A stretch of 64,000 nt of DNA. Origin: Ipomoea triloba (Eukaryota > Streptophyta > Magnoliopsida > Solanales > Convolvulaceae). The translations under genes and the position numbers were made by a program. Below the pieces are notes generated by a model. It saw only the letters and a list, made by a program, of their open reading frames with translations. It did not search any database and had not been told where the DNA came from. Shown piece by piece: positions 21,151 to 32,360 of this stretch. The stretch lies in the NCBI RefSeq assembly GCF_003576645.1, contig NC_044927.1, positions 15,997,509 to 16,061,508 on the forward strand. Direction: 5' to 3'. Every line of letters starts with the position of its first letter. Position 1 is the stretch's first letter.

Positions 21151-21169
21151 ATGAAAATAAAATAGAATA

Positions 21170-21480
21170 AAACTTTATTCCCTTAGGGCCGGCACGAGAT
21201 CCAATCTCGCTAGCTACCTGATGGGAGGGTGTTTTCTAGGTAAAGCTTAAGGCTTTGCTACGAAAACACCACACTCTATTCTCTTAGGGCCGGCACGAGA
21301 TCCGATCTTGCTAGCTACCTGACGGGAGAATGTTTTTCTGGGTCAAGCCGGAGGCTTGATTTCAAGAACACCACACTCTAGTCCCCTAGGGCTGGCACGA
21401 GATCCAATCTCGCTAGCTACCTGACGGGAGAGCTGACCTTTGACCGAGCCTACGGCTGGTCGAAGTGAGCTCACGCACAG
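21170..21480 (+). repeat. three tandem repeats of about 105 bp, duplicated again at 22200-22500
   Basis: The motif agggccggcacgagatc followed by ctcgctagctacctga recurs three times here (near 21185, 21288 and 21388), and three times again in the second copy of the region (22215-22460). Each unit has a small inverted repeat around gagatc. Downstream are inverted copies of ggccgaggc (21585-21680 and 22560-22640). Confidence 0.75.
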
Positions 21481-21529
21481 AGCGCCAAAAAAATAAAAAA
21501 GCAAACAAACAAAAACAAAAACAAAACAA

Positions 21530-21536
<7 letters not shown>

Positions 21537-21581
<45 letters not shown>
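21537..21581. repeat. TA microsatellite
   Basis: About 45 bp of alternating ta inside the 3' part of the outer LTR element. It is absent from the duplicate copy at 22500-22560. Confidence 0.9.
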
Positions 21582-21583
<2 letters not shown>

Positions 21584-21774
21584 CGAGGCCCATTTTTGGC
21601 CGAGGTCATGCCTCGGCCAATTAATTTTGACCGAGGTCAACCTCAGCCAAAAATTGGCTGAGGCCTGACCTCGGCCACAGTTTTCTTGCCGTTCGAAAAA
21701 AAACAATATTTACACACGTCATCACTCCTAAACCATCTCAATCACTCTCGTTGGCTAGGGAGTCGGGGGACTGG

Positions 21775-22148
21775 TGACAGGATAATTGGGGATTAGCACC
21801 TGACCCGAACCATCAGCACCTGACCCGATCCATCAGCACTGACCCGAAGGCAACAAACGGTCACCCGTTACAAAAAGACGACACATTGAGTGCTGATAAT
21901 TACTCCAATGGCTCTCCATTATCACGACCCAGCACTCAATGAATTCTCATCATTACCAGCACTCAATGCAGCTCACTATTACCAACACTCAATGCAGCTC
22001 ACTATTATCAGCACTCAATGCAGCTCACCATTACTGGCACTCCGTTACCCTCACTGGAGGAAGAGTCGTTGCAGCCATAGTATAAGTAGCAGACATGTAC
22101 ACTTGGTTTAGGGACACACAACATTACTGGACTGAAATTCACTATTGT
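21775..22148 (+). repeat. third, truncated and divergent LTR copy inside the element
   Basis: Starts tgacaggataattgggga directly after a purine tract (ggagtcgggggactgg), exactly as the terminal LTRs do. It then diverges: it contains four copies of a repeat around actcaatgcagctcac and its own TATA-like box (tagtataagtagc). It stops at cactattgt, lacking the last about 92 bp of the terminal LTRs. At 22149 the upstream internal sequence (ccacctcctcaagtggcg) starts again, so 21118-21774 and 22150-22740 are a duplication separated by this LTR. Confidence 0.75.
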
Positions 22149-22740
22149 CCACCTCCTCAAGTGGCGTCACCTCTCAAATTCCGTGAAAATAAAAAAAAAA
22201 ACTTTATTCCCTTAGGGCCGGCACGAGATCGGATCTCGCTAGCTACTTGACGAGAGGGTGTTGGGTAAAGCTTAAGGCTTTACTACGAAAACATTACACT
22301 GTATTCTCTTAGGGCCGGCACGAGATCTGATCTCGCTAGCTACCTGACAGGAGAGTGTTTTTCTGGGTCAAGTCGGAGGCTTGATTTCAAAAACACCACA
22401 CTCTAGTCCCTTAGGGCCGGCACAAGATCCGATCTCGCTAGCTACCTTACGGGAGAGCTGACCTTTGACCGAGCCTACGGCTGGTCGAAGTGAGCTCACG
22501 CACAGAACGCCAAAAAAAACAAAAACAAAATTTAAAAAAAAAAAAAGAGAAATTAAAAAAATCATGGCCGAGGCTTGACCTCGGCCAAAAATTGGCCGAG
22601 GTGAGCCTCGGCCAAAAATTGGTCAAGGCCTGACCTCGGCTACAATTCTCTTACCGTTCAAAAAAAAAACAATTTTTACACACGTTATTACTCCCAAACC
22701 ACCTCAACCACTCTCGTTGGCTAAGGAGTGGGAGGACTGG

Positions 22741-23119
22741 TGACAGTATAATTGGGCATCAGCACCCGACCCGAATCATCAGCACTGACCCGAAGGCAGT
22801 GAACGAACGTGAAAGAGGCCCTTACGCATTAAAGAGGAGGAGCCACTCCAACGGCTCCTCAGTATTAATATCCACTTATTGAAGAACATTGAAGAGGTCA
22901 CTTACTGCGCATTGAAGTGGAAGCAAAGAGTCATTGAACTCAGGCATATGAAAAGACACTCACACTCATAGAGTAGGGGACTTGGTTTTTCACACACAAC
23001 ATTACTGGACTAGAGCTCACTATTGTACTGAGCATTGTACTGAACAATGTACTCAAGATTGTACTCAACACTGATACTAATAATACTCAAAATATACCGG
23101 TAACACATATTTACCATCA
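22741..23119 (+). repeat. right LTR of the non-autonomous element
   Basis: 379-bp direct repeat of 15636-16014, followed by the ggttc target duplication at 23120-23124. Confidence 0.9.
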
Positions 23120-23742
23120 GGTTCAAATAGGCCATTGAACTATTTGGGGATAACAATTAAGCCACCGAACTTGAATAAGCTCCAAATTTATCCTGAACCT
23201 GAAAAAAAAAAAAGAGCAATTAGCATTTTTAGCAAGCTAACAACAAATTTGTGCTGATTAGGATGTCATGTGTAATTTTAATTTTATTTTATTTTATTAT
23301 TTTATCCTACTAAGCATATTACCCCGGCCCTAAAAAAACTAAGCAAAAAAAAAAAAAATCCTATTAAGCAATTAGCATTTCCTATATTGAGGCATCATGT
23401 GATTGGTAGTTAAATTTATTTATTAGTTAGTGGTGGGTAGGTCAAATGCTTAGTAGGATGATAGCAATAAAATAATAAAAAATAAAAATTACACATGACA
23501 TCCTAATCAGCACAAAATAAACTTGTTGTCAACCTACTAAAAATGCTATTTGCTCTGTTCTCTTTTTTTTTTTTTTTTTTTCAGGTTCAGGGATGAATTT
23601 CAAACTTATTCGAATTCGATGGCTTAATTGCTATCCCCAAATAGTTCAGTGTCCTATTTGTACATTTTCTCCCAAAATTGTATAGTGCCGAGTAGGCAAG
23701 TAGGCAACGTGTAGGATTATAAAAACATTAAAGTAGTCATTT

Positions 23743-24113
23743 AGGATGTGTTTGGAAAGCAAAAATAATTTTTTAGATTTTCTGTGTTTGGTAAAAAGTG
23801 AAAAATGTGAGTCAAATAAAGTAAAATACCATATTTTTCTTAGAAAATGACTTCCCCTTTTTGTTTTTTTTGATGGAATCATTTTTCAATTTCTACCCCA
23901 CCGCCACCATCACCACCACGTATTGCCACTATCATCACCAACCCCACCACCACCACCACTGCCACTACCATCACCAACCTCACCACCACCACCATTACCA
24001 TTACCACTGACACCACTACCACTACCACAACCAACACCGCAATCACTGCCACCACACTATCACCACCACCAACACCACCACTACCACTACCACCATTTAT
24101 TTATTTATTTATT

Positions 24114-24154
<41 letters not shown>

Positions 24155-24341
24155 ACAAATAACACCACCACCACTATCATTACCACCACCAACACCAACA
24201 CTTTGGTTAGTAATCTTTGTTTGTAATTGTGGATTCTAAAACTTTGGTTATTTTGGTTTGTTATTGTGAATTGCAAGACTATGGTTAGTTATTTTGATAT
24301 CTTATTAGTTATTTTTTATTTGATTATATTTAAAATTGTTA

Positions 24342-24402
<61 letters not shown>

Positions 24403-24553
24403 AACATTGTTATATTCTAAACAAAACAATTAAAATGTTTAATTATATAACTCTGCTCATTTTCTAGAAAATAAACCAAATGCACCAAGACAATGGTTAG
24501 TTATTTTGATATCTTATTAGTTATTTTTTATTTGATTATATTTAAAATTGTTA

Positions 24554-24614
<61 letters not shown>

Positions 24615-24807
24615 AACATTGTTATATTCTAAACAAAACAATTAAAATGTTTTATAAACATTGTTATATTCTAAACAAAACAATTAAAATGTTTAATTAT
24701 ATAACTCTGCTCATTTTCTAGAAAATAAACCAAATGCACCAAGACAATGGTTAGTTATTTTGATATCTTATTAGTTATTTTTTATTTGATTATATTTAAA
24801 ATTGTTA

Positions 24808-24868
<61 letters not shown>

Positions 24869-25048
24869 AACATTGTTATATTCTAAACAAAACAATTAAA
24901 ATGTTTAATTATATAACTCTGCTCATTTTCTAGAAAATAAACCAAATGCACCAAGACAATTTTCTAGAATGTTGGAAATGAAAATATTTTTTTTTCGAAA
25001 ATGACTCATTTTACAGAAGTCATTTTACTGGTTTTCAAACACACCCTT
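23743..25048. mobile_element. MITE with inflated microsatellite core
   Basis: The ends (aggatgtgtttggaaagc and the reverse complement aagggtgtgtttgaaaacc) are imperfect inverted repeats of a hAT-like type; subterminal aaaatgactt occurs on both sides. The core holds a CAY trinucleotide array (23898-24090), TTTA and TTA arrays (24093-24150), and about three tandem copies of a 220-250-bp unit (starting near 24268, 24488 and 24742). Each unit contains its own TTA microsatellite of different length. The His/Pro-rich frames over the CAY array are not genes. Confidence 0.6.
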
Positions 25049-26106
25049 AATGAGCCATGATGTCTAATTGCAATGTAACGTTGGTTAATAATGACTATTT
25101 AATTGTTACAAGGAGAATTGCAGTATTTAACAGAAAAGTCTTGATTGGTTGAGAGATTTTTATATTTATTCGATCATATTTTTAATTGTAATAAAATTAA
25201 TATGTTTTCCTATTTCTTAAAAAACTTATATGTACTTTTCTCTCTTTTTTTTTTTGGGGTACAAATAAAATTAACCAATAAGAAATATATCATAAAAAAA
25301 AAGCTTTAAATGATATTTTTTTTCAATTTTTTTAAATTGACTTGTGATTATATTTTTAAAAAATGAACATGCAAATTAAAACAAAAAATTAGAAATGATC
25401 CATACTTCCCATCTCATCCTTGTTGTAACACACACACCATCTATTATGAGAGTAGCAGTGTAGAATTGATGCAATCCTTTACTTAGCTTGTTTTATAGTT
25501 CATGTAAGTGTTAAAGAATAAGAAATCGGATAGTCACTAAGTCACTTCTCAATTTTAATTTGTAACAGAAATAATTTATTTTAGAAACCTTTCATCAAAC
25601 TAAGAAATCAATAATGAATTGGGAAGAAAGAAATCAATAATGAAAGGAAATAAATCACACTCATTTTAAAGTATACTTTTCTACTTGTATAGTAGGAGCC
25701 AATCTATATTTTGTTTGTGCAAAGTAGTATGGGTGGTAATTTAAGTCATCATTCTGGAATAATTTTTGATTCACAATTTTAATTGAAATAAAATCATGTT
25801 TCATATACATACACACATTTTTTTTTTAATTAATCTACAATTACATTAGAAATAATCCATAAATTAAAAAATCAATTTGTGTATTATTTAAAAGATCTCA
25901 TTAATGATATATTTCTTATACATTAATTTTATTTGTAAAAAAAAAAAGTAAAGTAAATTTAAGTTAAAAAATAATTTAAGCGAAAAATATTAATTAATTT
26001 ATTAAAATTAAAATTCTAAATAAATTTTTAAATCTTTCAACAAATCAAGATTCATTGTAAAAACCAACATTGAAATACTCCACTTTTCCGTGTAATAACA
26101 ATTAAG
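25049..26106. other. AT-rich intergenic, nothing recognised
   Basis: Very AT-rich, with no long open frame and no recognisable repeat termini. Confidence 0.5.
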
Positions 26107-26407
26107 GTGTGTTTTGTTCGCACATGAGAATTGGAATTGGTATGGGTATCAAATGCATGGTAATGGTAATGAGTTTTGATGAAAGTATTTTTTATGTTTG
26201 GTAGTAGGGTGGAATGGGAATGATTATTAATAGTTGGGAAAGAAAGGAGGAAGGGAATGAAACCCTTATTTCATTAGGGTATGAATTTTTCAATTAATGG
26301 GGTATTTCAAACCCATAGTAGTATTCTAAAACCTATCAACCAGACAATAACAATCACTTTAATACACATACCTTATATCTAAACCCACCAACCAAACATA
26401 CCCTAAA
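26107..26407. mobile_element. MITE (about 300 bp)
   Basis: The left end (ggtgtgttttgttcgcac) and the reverse complement of the right end (agggtatgtttggttggtgg) are imperfect inverted repeats; gggtatcaaatgc-type and gggtatttcaaaccc-type sequences lie inside. No coding capacity. Borders are approximate. Confidence 0.5.
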
Positions 26408-26689
26408 TACTCTTTGTTAACTAGAAATACATTTGAACTAAAGTCTAATTGTCAGCACTTTTTAAAATATCGGAGTTAAGGACATTTTAGATTAAAACTA
26501 AAAACATTGTCCTAGTCATTTAAAGGAAAGGATAAACAAATTAAAATCGAGGATAAAAAAAGAAACGATTAAATCTCTTTAATGCTCCCATTTCTCTTTG
26601 ATTTCCTGGGCAAAAACTCCACCATCTCATGGATCATCCCCTCAAATACAATTTACTGAACAAGTGAATTAAGTCCGTGCGAAGTCATG

Positions 26690-26935
26690 CATCTCATGAA
26701 TCCTTATCTGTGGACCGATCGAGTTTTTTTATATGTATTATAATTTTCCTCATGAGTATTATAGTTTTCCTCATAAGTAACTGTTCAACTCCTAAATATT
26801 ATATTTTTCCTCAAAAGTATTATATTTTTCCTAATAAATATTACACTTTTCTATACAAGTAATAATCAATTTATCTATGATTAGTATTGCACTTTTTCTC
26901 ATAAGTAACTCTTGAACCCTAAATATTACGTTTTA
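26690..26935. repeat. degenerate repeats of an about 20-bp AT-rich unit
   Basis: Variants of tattatatttttcctcata recur about ten times, interrupted by agtaact segments. Eroded tandem array. Confidence 0.5.
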
Positions 26936-26940
26936 ATTTA

Positions 26941-27120
26941 AGGGTCCGTTTGGAAACCCAAAAAATGACTTTCGAAAGTCATTTTTTGAATTTTCTGTGT
27001 TTGGATATTCAAGAAAAATAAAGTCAAAGGAAAGTATTCATTCTAATCAATAGAAAAAAGACTCAATTTGACAACAAAAAAAAATATTTTCTTAGATTTT
27101 CCAATTTCTAAATGAACCCT
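26941..27120. mobile_element. small hAT-like MITE (about 180 bp)
   Basis: Begins agggtccgtttggaaac and ends with a reverse complement of agggttcatttagaaattgg. A perfect small palindrome (aatgactttcgaaagtcatt) lies near the left end. Subterminal similarity to the MITE at 23743-25048 suggests the same superfamily. Confidence 0.55.
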
Positions 27121-28630
27121 AAAAATATTACAATTTCTCGCAAAAAATCACATTATTACCTCTTATAATAAGTATTAAAATTTCTTCTATAAGTAACAAT
27201 AAAAAATAATCATGATTAATGTTATATTTTCCATCATAAATATTAATTTCTTTCTAAATTCAACCTTTCTCACAAAAAATATCTATAAGATAAGTAACTT
27301 ACCCCGACCATAATATCCTTCCCTCGAGACAACTCACCTTGGTGAGCAATAGAAACATTTGAATATTCAAAATGTTGTCAAGGGGCATGTCCTTAGCTCC
27401 TTAGCCCTACATCAAATACAATGAGTAGACCTAAGAAAAATCACAATCAATTATCAAATTCCTACTCCAATTAGAAAAACATCTTTCTTGAAAAATATAC
27501 TACTTGAATTTTTAAAACTAGTATTTTATGAACCGCCTAATTTCCCACAATAATATAGAAGGTATATATCATAAAAATATAATGATTGCCCACAAAGATA
27601 CATACGAACACTAATAATTACACTAACAAAAACTATTAATTTGACACTTTAAAACACTTACCTAAAGAATCACCATCATCATATATATTATTATATGTGC
27701 CATGACACCAATATTCACATACCATCTAATCATGATGGGATAGGACCATCAAATCCGTGGCACATCAATTGCCAAAAAATAGGCGTGGTTGAAATTAAAC
27801 GTCCAACAGTAGACTGCCTAGAATACCGCCTGGACATGATGGCCAAGAAAAGCTCTTTAATTTGCCTGCATGGAGGAGCTTGTAATAATAAGCAAAACTG
27901 TACTGTACGTAGCTACTTAATTGAGATGTAGTTTTAATGCTATAGGTTGTGAAATTAGAAATGATGAGAAATATGAGAGGATAGCAGAAAAAGGAGTGCG
28001 TGGTTGGCTAACTTTAGTAGACGACATGACTAAAGTAGGTGCAGAATATGAAGAGATGGACGAGGAAGGACCAACCAATTAACCATTGGTTTTGTTTGGA
28101 AGTGGAACTAGATTCTTTCCTCAATAATATAATAGTCATTACTGTACTTTGATTTCAATTCGTAGGACGGAGCTTTAATTTTACGAGTGATCGGATCGCT
28201 TTTATTAACTTGTACTGTTTTCCTTAGCTTGTCCACCACAGACCTGTCATTTCACCCATTTTGGGTCACTGATTCAATTCTCATCTATTGAGAACGCCAT
28301 CTTTAATTTTTTCAACCAAGATTGCTCTCTGGTCTTGGCTGCTTCACATTGTGTCTCCTCCTCGCACCATCCTATTGGCTGTCGCCACCCAAGGTGATAC
28401 TGTGATAGTCAACATTGTGTGACTGTACTTCCACCGGCCCCATAATTATTACTATCAATTCAAATGGAATCCAAAGCCTAATCACTTGCCTCAATCTTAT
28501 TAATGTAAGTGTTTGAGTACGGATAATCGGAGTTTTATTGCTGTGATACCTTCTATTACAACACATTATTCTTAATTTATTATCCTTGCTCACAACAGTT
28601 CACCTACGAAGGATATATCAACCATCTCAA
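27121..28630. other. intergenic, nothing recognised
   Basis: AT-rich first half and a more mixed second half (about 27660-28600). The frame at 27695-27931 shows no family motif. No RNA gene was seen. Confidence 0.45.
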
Positions 28631-28750
28631 CTATTGACTCTGTTACAATGTAGTATTCGTTCATATCGCATCCATTTAAGCTCGACCCCATCCACCCCCT
28701 CCCATGTGGCGACGCAACCGGGTGCCATAGCACAAGATTTTTGGCATTCT
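28631..28750 (-). mobile_element. old, diverged SINE copy
   Basis: On the minus strand it reads gccaaaaatcttgtgctatg, then ggcacccggttgcg, and later tactacattgtaacagagtc. This is the same family as the SINE at 41085-41265. No A tail or target duplication could be placed, so it is an old or partial copy. Confidence 0.65.
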
Positions 28751-29031
28751 TAATTCATTATCATGACTAAATTGTTAACAACTTACTTAATTTTTGTCAG
28801 AGTCATGATATAAATGTTACTTCGGATGGAATATTTTCTAGTTTTAAAATCTTTTTCTTGAGGTATAATTCAAAAAGGCAAAACAATCACTCTCTTCATG
28901 CAAAGAACACTAGTGATGTCGTTCAGGGCGCGCTACCCCAGTCAAATTCGTTAAACAGTTGATTTTGTTACCACAAGTTTTTAAATTAAAATTGACTTCT
29001 TGTGAAAGGTGTCTATTAGTCTGGGGCTATG
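28751..29031. other. intergenic, nothing recognised
   Basis: No open frame or repeat structure supported. Confidence 0.4.
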
Positions 29032-29419
29032 TTTGGCAAACCTAGCTGAAAAGGTAGCTGAAAACTGAATTATAAATTTTTTTTTTTATAATTCATAAGA
29101 TTAGTTCATACAAAAATTAATGTTCAAACATAAATATCAAACTGAAATTACAATCAAACATAATGAAAAGAAAATGTCAAAAGGGTTTTAATTGAGAAGG
29201 GTAAAGAATGTCATTTATTTAAAATAATAAGGATAAAGATGGAAAAAAGTTAAAAAGCTACTAGCTTATTTTGAAAAACTACCCCAAGTAGCGTTTCAAA
29301 ATAAGCTCATATTTTAAGCTACTAGCTTATTTTGAGAACATTATCAAACAGAGCTTATAGCTTATTAGTAGCTTAAAATAAGCTATAAGCTCCTAAATAA
29401 GCTCTGCCAAACAGAGCCT
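29032..29419. mobile_element. hAT-like MITE (about 390 bp)
   Basis: The left end (ggctatgtttggcaaacct) and the reverse complement of the right end (ggctctgtttggcagagctt) are inverted repeats. The element is full of agctt/ataagct palindromic pieces (29320-29400). No coding capacity. The 8-bp target duplication was not clear. Confidence 0.65.
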
Positions 29420-29422
29420 GGA

Positions 29423-30331
29423 TTGAGTTGATCAATTATAGATCTGGTTTACCTTATTGTGATTTTTTGCAGGCTAAGGTTACAAGGCAAAGCTCACCTA
29501 TCCAGAACGCACATTGGGATAATCCATGCAAATTTTCCCATAAATGATAAATAGAAGGAACACTAGCAATGTCATCAAAGAGTATATTGAAGAGCAACCT
29601 GTATAGAATCAAACACTCATAAACCTCAGACTACAACATGCTATCTTTCTAAATCGGGAAGGCATTAAAATGTATAATAGGTGTATATAAATTGTGTTGA
29701 TATTTCTACAATAGACTTTTTTTTTTTGAATGTTTTTAAACCAAACTCATCATAGATTTTGGTAGCTAAGGCTAAATTGGTAACAAACGCGACAAAGTAT
29801 CAAAAAGACATTGAGCCAGCCTTTAATTTGGGTATTGCAATAAATAAATAATATAACAATATTATTTATTTGATCAATTATTGGTCTGGGTTGAGTTGAT
29901 CAATTATAGGTCTGGTTTACCTTATTGTGATTTTTTGCAGGCTAAGGTTACAAGGCAAACTCACCATCCCAAAACGCACATTGGGATAGTCCATGCAAAT
30001 TTTCCCAGAAATGATAAATAGAAGGAACACTAGCGATGTCATCAAAGAGTATATTGAAGAGCAACCTGTAGAGAATCAAACACTCATAAACCTCGGACTA
30101 CAACATGCTATCTTTCTAAATCGGGAAGGCATTAAAATGTTTAATAGGTGTATATAAATTGTGTTGATATTTCTACAATATAGGCTCTTTTTTTTTGAAT
30201 GTTTTTAAACCAAACTCATCATAGATTTTGGTAGCTAAGGCTAAATTGGTAACAAACGCGACAAAATACCAAAAAGACGTTGGGCCAGCCTTTAATTTGG
30301 GTATTGCAATAAATAAATAATATAACAATAT
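29423..30331. repeat. tandem duplication, 468-bp period
   Basis: 29423-29876 and 29891-30331 are direct copies differing at scattered bases. Both start ttgagttgatcaattata and end aataatataacaatat. Each copy contains a splice-acceptor-like stretch (gattttttgcaggctaagg). No long frame is open. Origin is unknown; a fragment of a transcribed gene or an unrecognised transposon is possible. Confidence 0.85.
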
Positions 30332-30339
30332 GAGTAAAA

Positions 30340-30721
30340 TACAAGGTGGAATCTATTAATTACATTGTCTAGCTATTTAAGAAATGATGCCTAGAGAGAA
30401 AAAGATAGAGAAAATTGTTTCTCTCCGCTTGATGAGATATGAAATGAAATGGAGACTTGCTATTTATAAGTCTAGAAAATTAGTTACTTCGGCAGAATGC
30501 ATGAAGTAATGGTCGTTGCGATCGTCACACAATAGGACATGTCATGTGGAGGAGTTAGTGCACTCCATGCATGTCGACAAGCTGGTGTGCCCAAGTTGCC
30601 CAGTGTGATAACATATTGACCCATGCTTGGCTACGTGTTGGTTCACCACCCCGCAAGAGCTCAGATTGTTGAACAACCTTAAACCCTTGATTTTATCCCC
30701 TTTCAATTTTGTACTTTTATA
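30340..30721 (-). promoter_or_regulatory. LTR- or promoter-like segment with TATA box
   Basis: On the minus strand a TATA-like box (cttataaatagcaagtc, near 30465) is followed by a pyrimidine-rich leader-like region (tttctctatctttttctc), the layout of an LTR or gene promoter. No coding region follows at 30340 or below, so a retroelement LTR remnant is likeliest. Weakly supported. Confidence 0.35.
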
Positions 30722-30958
30722 GCGTGTTTGGTTCGTAGAATAGGTCGGAAACAGAATACCATTCCCGGGAATAGGCTTATTCCACTGTTTAGTTCGTCGT
30801 TCTATTTCTAGGAATAGCATTCCCGGGAATGAGCTATTCACTTTGCATGGGGAATAACCATTCCTAGGAGACCTCATAGTATTAGCTATTCCCAAGTATT
30901 TGGAAATAGCTTTTATGCTATAATACCAAAAATACCCTTTTGTATTATATTATAATTC

Positions 30959-31041
<83 letters not shown>

Positions 31042-31320
31042 TGTAAATAATAATAATAATACATTTTTATTAATCTAAGTTATGAGTTGGTTTTCAAAAA
31101 ATAATAATAATACATTTTTTATATAGGGATATTTATGTCTTTTAAACACATTCCATTTATATACCTTAAACTAACCAAATATTGAAATTATATTCCTAAA
31201 GTCTATTCCTTCGACGAACCAAACAATAGAATACAGTTCATATTCTATGTCTTACATATTCCATTCCCTATGAAATACTATTCATATTTCTTTAAAATTC
31301 ATTCCGTGAACCAAACATAT
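30722..31320. mobile_element. MITE with AT microsatellite core
   Basis: The left end (gtgtttggttcgtagaatag) and the reverse complement of the right end (atgtttggttcacggaatg) are inverted repeats; ggaatagcattcccgg-like palindromic pieces lie within. An AT array occupies 30961-31035. No coding capacity. Confidence 0.65.
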
Positions 31321-31901
31321 TGTTACTCTTTTAGATCTCATACCTTTCGTCAATCTCTTTGTATTTTGTACCTTATTCTTTCATACTTTAACCTAATTAT
31401 GCTCTCCTTTTTAACGCACTATGATTTTTTTTTTTTAGACTTTTTAAACCCACTCTTATGCCCCAATTAATTCTAATATCCCTAATCCATTTTAGAGTGA
31501 TAGTTATCCAAACTAAAATAATATTATTTGAGGATAAAATTAAGTTTAGAAATGTGCATTATTTGTTTGTGGTTGTAAATTTTAATTTCATCGATAATTT
31601 TCTGTTAAAAAAAGGATGTTGCTATTTCTACCACCCATGGTGCAAATAATTTTAAAATTTACAAAAAATTGCAAATTTCAATAACTTTATAGGTGGTATA
31701 AATAGTAATAAGGGTATAAATATGACTATTTACATCATCATGGTCAACTGTATTAATTATACAAAAAAATGCGTTAGAATTAGAGTTTTCAAAAAAAAAA
31801 AAAGTATTGGAATGGAATGAATATTATTTAAACTAAATTAAATTGAATAACAATTTAAAATGTTAAAAAGAAACACACACACACACACATATATATATAT
31901 A
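31321..31901. other. AT-rich intergenic, nothing recognised
   Basis: AT-rich, ending in short AC and AT microsatellites (31872-31900) at the border of a Helitron end. Confidence 0.5.
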
Positions 31902-32360
31902 CTAGTATTTTGTACGCACGATGCGCGAAAACTTATGCCCAATATTAAAATATTAATAAATAAAAATAATTAAAATGTATAATTCAAATTATATATACAC
32001 AAATAATATATGTATTTTATACACACATATATGATTTACCATTCATAGAAATTTAATTAAAGTATAATCAACCATTAAATAGAAATTAATAATTTTAATA
32101 AAATGACAATTAAAGAATAGCAAAAAGATATGATAGATATAGGTGTAGGGTAATAATGATGGAGTTAAAACTAACGGTGTTATAACGGTGTAAGGGTAGT
32201 TTTGTATAACAAGAATGTAGTAGGGACAATTTTGTCTAATAACGTTGAAGTGTACAACATTTAAAGTAAAATGTACACATTTATTAGCATCCAAAAGGAG
32301 GGACATAAATCAAGGATATAACCTTGATTGAGACTTATTATGTTTTTAGATATATATATA
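31902..32360 (-). mobile_element. Helitron 3' terminus (minus strand); 5' limit uncertain
   Basis: On the minus strand the 3' end reads cgcgcatcgtgcgtac then aaaatactag, a GC-rich hairpin about 10 nt before CTAG, followed by host T (31901 is A on the + strand). These are the Helitron 3' hallmarks. The 5' end is not certain: it could lie near 32350, or at the 5'-type end at 34839, with the Helitron at 32910-33907 nested inside. Confidence 0.65.

Larger units (their letters stand above)
15636..23119 (+). mobile_element. non-autonomous LTR retrotransposon, 7.5 kb including a nested element
   Basis: The two outer LTRs are 379 bp each (15636-16014 and 22741-23119), begin tgaca and end accgtca/accatca. 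The element is flanked by ggttc at 15631-15635 and 23120-23124. About 15 differences between the LTRs (near 4%) were counted by eye. A primer-binding-site position follows the left LTR (ttggtgctttcattgagag, 16015); the matching tRNA was not identified. A purine tract (aaggagtgggaggactgg) precedes the right LTR. No protease, RT or integrase is present; the internal region is a short leader, the nested gag-only element, a minisatellite and 3' repeats. It is LARD-like in architecture. Confidence 0.88.
15618..23675. mobile_element. long fold-back MITE, split by an LTR element in its left inverted repeat
   Basis: The intact part spans 23124-23660: arms of roughly 200 bp, starting caaataggccattgaac on the left, are reverse complements of the right side (tcgatggcttaattgct, agttcagtgtcctatttg). 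The left terminus continues on the other side of the retroelement: agggaaaaaggttc (15622-15635) joins caaatagg at 23125 and matches the outer right end (gggagaaaatgtacaaatagg on the complement). The LTR element therefore inserted into this MITE. The motif is shared with the MITE at 4562-5010. Confidence 0.65.

Noticed and set aside
20432..21154. 240-aa Ser/Thr/Val-rich ORF as a secreted or structural protein gene
   Set aside because: It is produced by a minisatellite whose period is a multiple of three; other frames on both strands are open over the same stretch, and it lies inside an LTR element.
23923..24162. Pro/His-rich 79-aa ORF as an extensin-like protein
   Set aside because: Reading of a CAY trinucleotide array continuing into TTTA/TTA microsatellites; no signal peptide or conserved unit.
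30340..30900. minus-strand protein gene (frame 30542-30895)
   Set aside because: The frame crosses the MITE terminus at 30722 and has no family motif; the region is better read as LTR/promoter-like plus MITE.
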